NCBI GenBank assembly: GCA_030065265.1
Contig: JASJCW010000012.1
Location: 1 to 37,022 of the forward strand
Reading direction: 5' to 3'
Length of the DNA: 37,022 bases
From: Prochloraceae cyanobacterium
GTDB lineage: Bacteria; Cyanobacteriota; Cyanobacteriia; Cyanobacteriales; JASJDA01
The notes under the pieces are model-generated. The model did no database searches and was not told where the DNA came from. It saw only the letters and a list, made by a program, of their open reading frames with translations. Below, one piece after another: positions 14,870 to 22,003 of this stretch (position 1 is its first letter; each line of letters begins with the position of its first letter). A program made the position numbers and the translations under genes.

Positions 14870-15652
14870 TTAACTTGAAGCACTAGTATAAAAGCGTAAA
14901 GCAAAACGCCAGAAAAAGCTAGAGAATAATAATAAAGCGATCGCTAAAAATGCCGCACCCGAAAGCCAAATAATTTCACTTCTACCCAAAAGTGCTTCAG
15001 CAGGAATAGTAGTTAAAAATGCGACGGGAATTATAAAAGTAAAAAAGAAACGATAGGCCGTCGGATATGCCACCATTGGATATCGTCCTGCTTCTAAGAG
15101 TCCTCGCAATACTTCGGTTACGTTATAAATTTTGACAAACCAAATACTAGTAGAACCGAGCATAAACCAAAGACTGTAAAGAATAATCGTTCCGAAGATA
15201 ATCGGCAAGCTACCGAGTAAATAATTATTAATACTTAAGTTTAATTGAATGCCGTAATAAATAATAATAATCAATCCAAAAAGTAAATCTGGTAAACCCC
15301 AAGGTGAAATAGTTCTAGTTGAAAGCCAAAATTGCGAATTAATCGGTTTTAGCAAAACAAAATCTAAAGTACCTTGCTCTACTTGCTCGACAATACGATT
15401 TAAATTAGGCACTAAAAAAGTGGCTGAAACCCCTTGCAAAAAAGTAAATATTCCTAAGACAATTGCCGCTTCAGACCAACTCCAACCGGCAAAAGTGTAG
15501 CCAGTGCGATAAAACAAAAATAAGCCAAACAAACTACCAATTAAATTACCAAAACTGCTCATAGTAGCAATTAAAAAATTGATCCGATATTCTAGTTCGG
15601 CGGCGATCGCGGTACTCCAAAACAAACCCAATACTTGTAAATATCTTTGCAT
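14870..15652 (-). CDS. ABC-2 family transporter permease
   Basis: This 260-aa protein is read from the ATG at 15652 (MQRYLQVLGLFWSTAIAAELEY). The open frame extends to 15700, but the extra residues (IIKCCFFPFEF) are not family-like. It has six hydrophobic segments, an N-terminal amphipathic helix, and the loop NRIVEQVEQGTLDFVLLKPINSQFW, which is characteristic of ABC-2 permeases of the COG3694 type. These act as one half of an exporter with a separate ATP-binding protein and a second permease. Neither is in the window, so the cargo is unknown. It lies downstream of the outer-membrane-like gene on the same strand, 123 bp apart. Confidence 0.88.
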   Translation of the reverse strand: MQRYLQVLGLFWSTAIAAELEYRINFLIATMSSFGNLIGSLFGLFLFYRTGYTFAGWSWSEAAIVLGIFTFLQGVSATFLVPNLNRIVEQVEQGTLDFVLLKPINSQFWLSTRTISPWGLPDLLFGLIIIIYYGIQLNLSINNYLLGSLPIIFGTIILYSLWFMLGSTSIWFVKIYNVTEVLRGLLEAGRYPMVAYPTAYRFFFTFIIPVAFLTTIPAEALLGRSEIIWLSGAAFLAIALLLFSSFFWRFALRFYTSASS

Positions 15653-15775
15653 CGCTCGAAATTCAAAAGGAAAGAAACAACATTTTATAATGTAATTCAA
15701 GCGTTCTCTAAGCGCGGACTCAAAGGGATGATTTGGGAGTAGTGAACGCTGTCTGAGGTGGAGCTGCTTGTTACT

Positions 15776-16477
15776 TTATTGAATCATCCATTCTAAAGAA
15801 ATTCCTACCCGACTATCTTTTTCGGCGATCGAATTTTCTTTTTGAATTTCGGCAAACAATCGTAAATTAGAAGTAACTGCATAACCTGCTCCTAAAGTGG
15901 TAATCCCAACTTCTTCCCGACCACCAGGAGAAACAAAGCTTTGACTAATTGAAAGATCGGCCGCTCCAGTACGAGTTAAAGGTAACATTAATCTAGCTCC
16001 TAAGTTAACCCCATCTGTGGAAAAATCTCCGGTTTGAATGTAGCGATAACCTAATATTGGAGCAATATTAACATAGCTACCGAGGGGAAGAATGAAGTAG
16101 TGTAAGTTTGCTCCACCAGAAGCGCGATCGCCGTTAAAAGAAAAATTATAATCTGCACTAATAGTTAAACCCGTTCGGCCGATAAATACATCTTCTACAG
16201 CTAGATTTAACCCCCCAACATCTCCTGAAGAGGGATATTGAGAATAACCAACTCGCAAGCGGGTATTAAAAGCCGGATCGTTGCGAATATCCCGTAAGAC
16301 ATCGGGGACTTTTTTCAGCCAACGCTTGAATGTGGGACTATTTTCGAGTTTTTGCGGATCTAAATCTATTTTGTCATTATTTGGTATTGTTTGATTCGGT
16401 TGAGTTTGACTTGTTGCTGGAGTCGCAGCAAGTAAGATGAGATTCAGTAATAGTATGGCGGAGATATTTTTTAGCAC
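15776..16477 (-). CDS. Secreted protein with outer-membrane beta-barrel-like region
   Basis: This 233-aa protein has a clear signal peptide (KNISAILLLNLILLAATPATSQ, residues 3-24) cut near ATSQ-TQ. A short helical segment with LKKVPDVLRDIRNDPAFNTRLRVGY follows. From about residue 75 there are alternating hydrophobic strands with Gly-rich turns (LTISADYNFSFNGD; VNIAPILGYRYIQTGDF; LGARLMLPLTRTGAADLSISQ; VGITTLGAGYAV), ending in the aromatic-rich RVGISLEWMIQ. That looks like a small outer-membrane barrel. No named family is recognised. A role in the envelope is inferred. It precedes an ABC-2 permease gene on the same strand. Confidence 0.72.
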   Translation of the reverse strand: MLKNISAILLLNLILLAATPATSQTQPNQTIPNNDKIDLDPQKLENSPTFKRWLKKVPDVLRDIRNDPAFNTRLRVGYSQYPSSGDVGGLNLAVEDVFIGRTGLTISADYNFSFNGDRASGGANLHYFILPLGSYVNIAPILGYRYIQTGDFSTDGVNLGARLMLPLTRTGAADLSISQSFVSPGGREEVGITTLGAGYAVTSNLRLFAEIQKENSIAEKDSRVGISLEWMIQ

Positions 16478-16664
16478 ATTAATATTGAGAGAGCTTAACT
16501 ATCAATCTGCAGATTATCACCCTTTAGCGAGGGAAGACTCTAACTATTGTTTAAAGATTTATTGAAAATACGAATTGATTGATTTTATACCAATTTGCAA
16601 AAATAGCAAAATATATAGCGATTTTATTTAAAAATATGAAAAAAGTTGAAAAAGCTTGTCTTGT

Positions 16665-16735
16665 CTGACCTCCTACCTAGACCGACTGACCTTTTTACCT
16701 TTATTAACTCTCTGATTACTTTTGAAAAATGGTAT
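16665..16735 (+). repeat. Dispersed repeat overlapping the map start codon
   Basis: TGACCTCCTACCTAGACC begins this element and TTACTTTTGAAAAATGGTAT ends it. The copy at 27165-27247 has the same ends, a longer middle, and no gene starting in it. The map ATG at 16729 lies inside the shared right end. Confidence 0.75.
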
Positions 16736-17532
16736 TAGAAACTTTTTCACAACCGCAAAAAAATCTGGGAATAACCTTACTTTCCCAAAGAGAATTGGAC
16801 AAAATGCGACGTGTTGGCAAATTAGCGGCTAATCTACTCGATTATCTCGAATCGATGGTCAAACCGGGTATTAGCACCCAAGAATTAAACGATCGCGCCG
16901 CTCGCTGGATGAGGGATCGAGGGGCGATCGCTGCAACACTCGGTTATGCTCCTCCGGGCCACCCTCCTTTTACTGGTTCGATCTGCACCAGCATTAACGA
17001 AGTAGTCTGTCACGGTATCCCGAGCCGCAATCAAATTCTTCAAGACGGCGATATTATTAACATCGATGTTACGCCTATTTTAGACGGTTATCACGGCGAT
17101 ACTTCGAGAACTTTTCTAGTCGGAAACGTGTCGCAACAGGCCCGAAAACTGGTGCAAGTAACCGAAGAGTCTATGCTGCGGGGAATTGCAGAAATCAAGC
17201 CCGGGGCAAGAGTTGGGGATATTGGAGCGGCGATCCAAAAATATGCCGAAGCTAATGGTTTTTCAGTGGTGCGAGAATTAACGGGCCATGGAGTTGGCAG
17301 AAAATTCCATACTAAGCCAGAAATTCCCCATTTTGGCAGGCCAGGAAAAGGTTTAAAATTAAGAACTGGGATGGTTTTTACCGTCGAACCGATGATAAAT
17401 CAAGGAACTCGTCATCTCAAGTTTTTAAAAGATGGTTGGACTGTAATTACTCGCGATCGCCAACTTTCGGCTCAATTCGAGCATACTGTAGCCGTAACCG
17501 AAACAGGATTTGAAATTCTGACTGTTTCCTAA
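16729..17532 (+). CDS. map: Type I methionine aminopeptidase
   Basis: Map removes the initiator Met from nascent proteins. The 267-aa protein has the pita-bread fold ligands: Asp in NIDVTPILDGYHGDTSRTF, His in LTGHGVGRKFH, Glu in FTVEPMIN and Glu in SAQFEHTVAV. PGHPPFTGSICTSINEVVCHGIP is the type I signature. About 20 residues precede the usual catalytic domain start (LLSQRELDKMRRVGKLAA). The start codon sits inside a dispersed repeat, and there is no convincing ribosome binding site, so translation initiation may depend on the repeat. A small hairpin (ATCTC/GAGAT, 17541-17553) follows the stop and might terminate transcription. Confidence 0.95.
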   Translation: MVLETFSQPQKNLGITLLSQRELDKMRRVGKLAANLLDYLESMVKPGISTQELNDRAARWMRDRGAIAATLGYAPPGHPPFTGSICTSINEVVCHGIPSRNQILQDGDIINIDVTPILDGYHGDTSRTFLVGNVSQQARKLVQVTEESMLRGIAEIKPGARVGDIGAAIQKYAEANGFSVVRELTGHGVGRKFHTKPEIPHFGRPGKGLKLRTGMVFTVEPMINQGTRHLKFLKDGWTVITRDRQLSAQFEHTVAVTETGFEILTVS

Positions 17533-17645
17533 TTTTCGCGATCTCATCGAGATATTTTCTCAAAGGTCTGATTAAGAAAAAATGTTAAATTTATTTAATA
17601 ACTATTGACAGAAACTGCTGTTATCAATACTTTCTAGATTTTAAT

Positions 17646-17939
17646 ATGAAATACCTTGCTCTTTTACTATTATTTAATTTATATTTTGGTGGTTTTTTCT
17701 TTGCCGATAAACCTACTTTATGCCGTCAATACAACGATCGAGAAGTTTGTATTTTTAATCTCAAACGCAGTGCTAAACATTTTTGGGAATATCGCGCGGT
17801 GGTAAGCGTCGATGGCAATAAGAGACCTTTAGAAATCTATAATTGTCGGGATAAAATTCGTCTTGAAAAAGATGGGACTGTTTTATCTTTTATCAAAAAC
17901 GACCCAGGTAATGTTATTTGCAGTTATTTTCAAAGGTAA
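17646..17939 (+). CDS. Small secreted cysteine-containing protein
   Basis: This 97-aa protein starts with a hydrophobic leader (KYLALLLLFNLYFGGFFF) that looks like a signal peptide or anchor. The remaining part has four cysteines (TLCRQYNDREVCIF; YNCRDK; VICSYF), which could form two disulfides in the periplasm. Strand-like segments (YRAVVSVDGNKRPLEIYNC; GTVLSFIKND) suggest a small beta domain. I recognise no family. It lies 113 bp after map on the same strand with an AT-rich spacer, so it may have its own promoter. Confidence 0.65.
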   Translation: MKYLALLLLFNLYFGGFFFADKPTLCRQYNDREVCIFNLKRSAKHFWEYRAVVSVDGNKRPLEIYNCRDKIRLEKDGTVLSFIKNDPGNVICSYFQR

Positions 17940-18424
17940 TTTTGATTTGCAAAAAATACAAGTAGAACAAGATTGAGAATTGACCTCAAATTAATATCTT
18001 TGAGCCAGTTCAAATATATTGCTTGAGAGAGTGGACAAAGATAGATGAAAATGCTAAACGAATGAACTAGGATTAAACCGCTTTTAAATAGTCGTTTACT
18101 TTTCTCTTTACATTAGTTAAAATGACAATTAGTTACCAACGATACATATAGAGTCGATTCTATACAAATATTTTAAATAACTAAATATTTATTCACTCAA
18201 GAAAAATATAAATGAGAAGTAAAGCAAGAGATAAATGAGAAAATAGAAGTCAGTATAAAGCTTTCATAAGATTTGCAATGATTCTCTGCAAAAACTTTTT
18301 TAATGGATTATATTACTTTAAGATTATTTATAGATTAATGAGTTGATACTTCATTCGTTAAAGCTCAAATCTAAGCGATAGCAATTTTATTTAAAACTTC
18401 ATTTTGTAGAGGAGCGAAAAAATT
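17940..18424. other. AT-rich spacer upstream of a 34-aa membrane protein gene
   Basis: I see no gene, repeat or structured RNA in these 485 bases. They presumably hold the promoter of the small ORF at 18425. A clear ribosome binding site (GAGGAG, 18409-18414) closes the region. Confidence 0.4.
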
Positions 18425-18529
18425 ATGTCAAGTTGGCCCTTGTCTTTGACTGTACTGTTAATTGCAGTAAACCAAGTTGGGGTAGTCTTGCTAGTGTGGT
18501 ACTTTTTGGTTTTCAAACACTTCCAATAA
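18425..18529 (+). CDS. 34-aa single-pass membrane protein
   Basis: ATG at 18425 opens a 34-codon frame, preceded by GAGGAG at a 10-nt spacing. The protein begins MSSWPLSLTVLLIAVNQVG, continues VVLLVWYFLVFKHFQ, and is almost one transmembrane helix with a short basic-aromatic C-terminal end. A strong hairpin terminator follows 59 nt after the stop. Size and layout match the many tiny subunits of photosynthetic or NDH complexes, but the sequence does not match PetN, PetM, PetG, PsbM, PsbT, PsbX or PsaM as I know them. Good translation signals plus its own terminator make it a probable real gene of unknown function. Confidence 0.65.
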   Translation: MSSWPLSLTVLLIAVNQVGVVLLVWYFLVFKHFQ

Positions 18530-18587
18530 GCGAAAATTAATTTGAATTTATCGACAAAAAAAATAAATAGTTTCAACACATAAAGTA

Positions 18588-18618
18588 AAACCGAGTTTTT
18601 CGTTAACAAACTCGGTTT
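18588..18618. terminator. Bidirectional hairpin terminator
   Basis: The arms AAACCGAGTTT (18588-18598) and AAACTCGGTTT (18608-18618) are perfectly complementary over 11 bp with a 9-nt loop. T-rich tracts lie on both sides. The hairpin can end both the 34-aa gene on the plus strand and the peptidase gene on the minus strand. Confidence 0.85.
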
Positions 18619-18641
18619 CTTGCTCAATATTTAGAGTTTTT

Positions 18642-19173
18642 TTAGACAGCAGCTAGCAGACCACTGTGTCTTAATAAAGGTTCAGTTTGAGGATCTCTAC
18701 CTCGGAAAGTTTTAAAGACTTCTGACGGATGCAAGCTACCACCGAGAGCTAAAACAGTATCGCGGAAATGTTTACCAACAGAAGCGATCGCCGCTTCGTC
18801 GTCCAAACCTGCTTCTTCAAAAGCAGCAAAAGCATCGGCACTTAAAACTTCAGCCCACTTATAGCTATAATATCCAGCAGCATAACCTCCAGCAAAAATA
18901 TGGCCGAAACTGCACAAGAAAGCATCTTCAGCTAGAGGAGGAATGACAGTTGTAGTTTGAGCGATGCGATCGCGCACTTGTTGGGGAGTTTCCTCGCTTT
19001 CGGGTTGATAGCGGTGATGCAACTCGAGATCCAAAAGACTAAAATACAACTGACGCAACATGGCCGAGCCGCTCATGTAATTGCGAGCATCAAGTAACTT
19101 TTGATAGTAATGTTCTGGTAAAGGTTCGCCTGTTTCGTAATGTTTAGCCATACCGAATAAAGTCGGGCGATCG
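18642..19173 (-). CDS. prlC: M3 family oligopeptidase, exon 2 (C-terminal part)
   Basis: This is the 3' exon of the oligopeptidase gene interrupted by the group II intron at 19174-22003. It begins with the C that completes the split Tyr codon (TA|C), then reads DRPTLFGMAKHYETGEPLPEHYY. It carries the helical C-terminal domain and the conserved FGHIFAGGYAAGYYSYKWAEVLS segment, where M3 peptidases hold catalytic His and Tyr residues. Exon 1 alone would therefore not be a working enzyme. The frame also opens a little upstream from an ATG inside the intron, but those residues (TDSLSLI) are intron sequence. A hairpin terminator lies 24 nt downstream of the stop. Confidence 0.92.
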
Positions 19174-19188
19174 ATTAAACTAAGCGAA

Positions 19189-21207
19189 TCAGTCACCCAA
19201 TCCGCTCGTCTTCAAAACGGTACGTGAGACTTTCACCTCATACCGCTCCTCAGAAACATGGCTGTTGTCATTAGTACCAATCCAGACCGGAATATCATCT
19301 ACCCAAACCCATTGTCCCTGTTGGAACTGTTTGTCAAAGGTGTTGAGTGTTGATTTTAACCGCTTAGTTAACTCCTTTTGGCGTTTATGTTCGGCGATTA
19401 ATTTTAAATCTTCCTTGGTCTTTTTGTCGTGACAATGTCTGTGAAGGAGTTGGAGATTATTGTAACTGTTGTTACCCCCTGCTTTGCGTGGGATAATGTG
19501 GTCTATCTCCATTCTGTCTTCTTCTTTGAAATGTAATTCACAGTACGAGCATTTACCTTTTTGATATTTGAGCAGTTTAGCCTTATTTGTAGGCATATTC
19601 GGATGTGTTCCGAGTCTGCTGCTCCAGTAAACCGTGTCGCCGTCGAAGGGAGAACGTGAGCCTTGTACTTTTATGAATTTTGTGCCTTGGCTTTTGCGTC
19701 CTTTCTTTTTGACCTTTTTGTTCTTTTCGTTGTAGTTCTTATTGTGCTTTAGTAGTTCTACAACACCATCGGAGAATAACCAGTTGTTGTGTCCTTTGGT
19801 TTTCCAGTATTTTGGTTTTTTGAACTTCCAGGATTTATTTGAATGACGGCGGTCTACCCATTTAAGGAGTTTGTAGCCTAGTAACCAGTCTATTTTTTGA
19901 AAAGTCTCACTACATACTGAATATCGATAGTAGTTTGACCATCCTCTAATAACTGGGTTTAATTTGGTTATTAACACCTTTTGGGGGGCTGCTTTATGTT
20001 TATCCACTATTTCGGATAATTTCCTGTAGTGGCGGTTTACTGCTTCTTTTGACGGTTTGATGTGAAGGGTGTATGGTTTTATTTCTCCCTTTGTTGTCTT
20101 GTTGGCGTGGTGTTTCCCGGTTGGGTATTGTCGGACATTGAACCCTAGGAATTCAAATCCGGGTTTTTCGCCTTCAAATTTGTTGAGGGAGTGACATAGC
20201 CTTGTTTTTTCGGGTTTTATTTCCAATCCTACTTGTTTGAGCCATTCTATTGTTACTTGTGTGGCTTCCCTAATTACTTCAAGGTCTTTATGTATGATTA
20301 CGAAGTCATTAGCGTATCTAATTACGCCGATGGCTTTCATTTTTTGTGACTTTTTCGTAATTGTTGTGCCGGTTGATGTTGTTAGCTTTTTACTTAGTAC
20401 CCATTGTCTAAGGTGGGTTTCTAACCCATGTAGGGCAATGTTTGCTAATAATGGGCTAACGATTTCACCCTGGGGTGTGCCTTCCTTAGATGGGAATAAT
20501 TTTGTCCCATCTAGTATTCCCGCTTTTAGCCAGGCTTTAACCTGTCTTTTCATGGAGGGGAAGGTGTTTAGTTTGTTTAGTAGATATTGGTGGTTTATCC
20601 TGTCGAAACATTTGGCTATGTCGGCATTTAGTATGTATGCTGTTTTCGAGCGTAGTGCTAGGAATATTGCTTCCATAGCATCGTGACAGCTTCTACCAGG
20701 TCTAAAACCGTAGCTGTTTGGCTCAAATCGAGCTTCCCATTCAGGTTCAAGTGCAAGTTTAGCTAGGCATTGTCGCGCTCGGTCTTCCATTGTTGGAATT
20801 CCTAGCGGTCGTGCTTGCTCCGGCTTTACGCCGAGGACACCTCGGCGCAGGCGGTGCGCTTTTCCTGGTTTTGGTATCCAAACTCGTCGGACGGGGTCAG
20901 ATTTTCCCGTTAATGGTACGAGTGAGTAGACCAGTTCAAGACGTTGTTTGGGTGTTAATGATTTAACTCCATCTATACCTGCCGTCTTCTTGCCTTGATT
21001 GTCCTGAGATACCCTTCTGACCGCTATTGCTTTTGCAAAGAAGCTTCTTAAGAGTAGTTTTTGCAATCTGTGAATTGTTTTGACATCATCACGTAGACTG
21101 GCTTGATAAATACGTCTTTGTAGAGAGAATACGACTTTTTCCGCCCGTTTCCAGGGGATTTCATGCCAATATTCGATTCTGCTTTTAGGTCTTTTAGACT
21201 TTATCAT
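19189..21207 (-). CDS. ltrA: Group II intron-encoded reverse transcriptase/maturase with HNH endonuclease
   Basis: This 672-aa protein contains an N-terminal RT-0 region, RT motifs (TAGIDGV; RPLGIPTMEDRARQ; SYGFRPGRSCHDAMEA; motif A ILNADIAKCFD with Asp196; TPQGEIVSPLLANIALHG), a maturase region (NPVIRGWSNYYRYSVCSETF), and a C-terminal HNH domain (CSYCELHFKEEDRMEIDHIIPRKAGGNN split by Cys/His pairs). The catalytic box is YAND (298-301) instead of YADD. Between IPKPGK and RPLGIP it carries about 15 extra residues (117-132) encoded by a dispersed hairpin repeat. The last 20 or so residues are read from domains V and VI of the ribozyme. RNA splicing function may persist while retrotransposition is in doubt; this is inference. 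Confidence 0.93.
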   Translation of the reverse strand: MIKSKRPKSRIEYWHEIPWKRAEKVVFSLQRRIYQASLRDDVKTIHRLQKLLLRSFFAKAIAVRRVSQDNQGKKTAGIDGVKSLTPKQRLELVYSLVPLTGKSDPVRRVWIPKPGKAHRLRRGVLGVKPEQARPLGIPTMEDRARQCLAKLALEPEWEARFEPNSYGFRPGRSCHDAMEAIFLALRSKTAYILNADIAKCFDRINHQYLLNKLNTFPSMKRQVKAWLKAGILDGTKLFPSKEGTPQGEIVSPLLANIALHGLETHLRQWVLSKKLTTSTGTTITKKSQKMKAIGVIRYANDFVIIHKDLEVIREATQVTIEWLKQVGLEIKPEKTRLCHSLNKFEGEKPGFEFLGFNVRQYPTGKHHANKTTKGEIKPYTLHIKPSKEAVNRHYRKLSEIVDKHKAAPQKVLITKLNPVIRGWSNYYRYSVCSETFQKIDWLLGYKLLKWVDRRHSNKSWKFKKPKYWKTKGHNNWLFSDGVVELLKHNKNYNEKNKKVKKKGRKSQGTKFIKVQGSRSPFDGDTVYWSSRLGTHPNMPTNKAKLLKYQKGKCSYCELHFKEEDRMEIDHIIPRKAGGNNSYNNLQLLHRHCHDKKTKEDLKLIAEHKRQKELTKRLKSTLNTFDKQFQQGQWVWVDDIPVWIGTNDNSHVSEERYEVKVSRTVLKTSGLGD
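19215..19248 (-). ncRNA. Group II intron domain V (34-nt catalytic hairpin)
   Basis: Minus-strand sequence GAGCGGTATGAGG, loop TGAAA-like, then GTCTCACGTACCGTTT folds into the typical two-helix domain V with a bulge. The length of exactly 34 nt and the pairing of GAGCGGTA with TACCGTTT fit the family. Confidence 0.9.
20814..20863. repeat. Hairpin repeat inserted in frame within the intron RT gene
   Basis: The element starts CTTGCTCCG, contains a perfect 8-bp hairpin (CGCCGAGG-ACA-CCTCGGCG, 20829-20847), and ends GGCGGTGCGCTTTT. The same left and right ends occur at 7860-7903 and 26995-27042 with different but self-complementary stems. Here it is translated as about 15 residues rich in Arg and Gly, between two conserved RT motifs. 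Confidence 0.9.
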
Positions 21208-21517
21208 CGGTGAATATACTCTTGAAAAACGTCCTTATCTTCCATGTTTCCGTGTGTACGTCTGCTTATCCTAGGAATTACCCAGTCCTTTTGAGACTAC
21301 CAAATCGAATCGAAAATCTTCGATTTGATTGGTTAGGCATTTGCTTCTTACACAATCTCCCCTCTGGGTTACCTGCTTTGTTTGCAGTTATTGCGTCTTG
21401 GTTGACTACTCTTTATGAGAGTAATCCCAGAGGTTAATTCGTTCCTAATTAGCTTCGTTTTTTGACTTTAGAGGGTGTGTCGCATCACCGGAGACTTTTG
21501 TGGGTGCAATTAATCAT

Positions 21518-21524
21518 AGTGCTA
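21518..21524 (-). other. EBS1 loop of the group II intron
   Basis: On the minus strand TAGCACT lies in the 9-nt loop of a perfect 8-bp hairpin (TTAATCAT, 21534-21527; ATGATTAA, 21517-21510). It pairs with the last seven bases of exon 1, GGTGCTA (22010-22004), through six Watson-Crick pairs and one G-U. Confidence 0.8.
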
Positions 21525-22003
21525 GCATGATTAACTTTTTATCGATTGCTGGTTTCGATTTTCTTGTCTCATGACCTTATTTTGGTCGTAGCGTATCAGC
21601 TTTATTTCGCTACTAACAAATTGAAAACTATCGGTGACAATTGCACTTTATCTATTGATTCCTCGTAGTCAACTGTTAGCCGGGTTTCCACGTTTAAGCT
21701 TGTAGATACCGACGTTTAACCCCGCTTCAAGGATTGATGACCATTCTCTACCTTGGGGGTTATACTTTCACTCCTGCACCTGGAGGGATGGGCTTGCCTG
21801 TTTCTTAAGTGTTTTCTTAAGATTAGGTATTTTCGTTACATTTCTTAAATCTATCGACTTTAGTTGTAATTGTTTATACCAAACTCACCATCAAGCTAAT
21901 TAAGTTGTCAAGGTTCTGATAGCGTTAAGGCAGCTATCTTGATTTCCTTGCGGCTAATCCCTCTATCCCTTGTGGGGATTGATTTCTAGCCAACGAATCG
22001 CAC

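Larger units (their letters stand above)
19174..22003 (-). mobile_element. Group II intron (bacterial, IEP in domain IV) inserted in prlC
   Basis: The 2830-nt intron is bounded by GTGCG at its 5' end (22003-21999) and AAT at its 3' end. Domain V is a classical 34-nt hairpin (19248-19215) opening with GAGCGGTATGAGG. Domain VI follows: a 9-bp stem GAGCGGATT/GATTCGCTT, a bulged A at 19181 (eighth base from the 3' end), and a basal GTTT/AGAC helix. EBS1 is visible in domain I. Exon 1 (1547 nt) plus exon 2 (532 nt) gives 2079 nt, exactly 693 codons. The intron therefore interrupts a Tyr codon, and splicing restores the frame. The open reading frame for a reverse transcriptase/maturase lies in the usual place. 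Confidence 0.95.

Noticed and set aside
18425..18529. Identification of the 34-aa protein as PetN or another known photosystem subunit
   Set aside because: The sequence does not match PetN, PetM, PetG, PsbM, PsbT, PsbX or PsaM as I remember them; left unnamed.
18391..18627. 78-codon minus-strand frame opposite the 34-aa gene
   Set aside because: It is antisense to a better supported small gene and reads through the terminator stem; low-complexity Phe/Lys/Leu content.
21210..21437. 75-codon plus-strand frame upstream of the intron protein
   Set aside because: Lies antisense to group II intron domains I-III, which explain the sequence.
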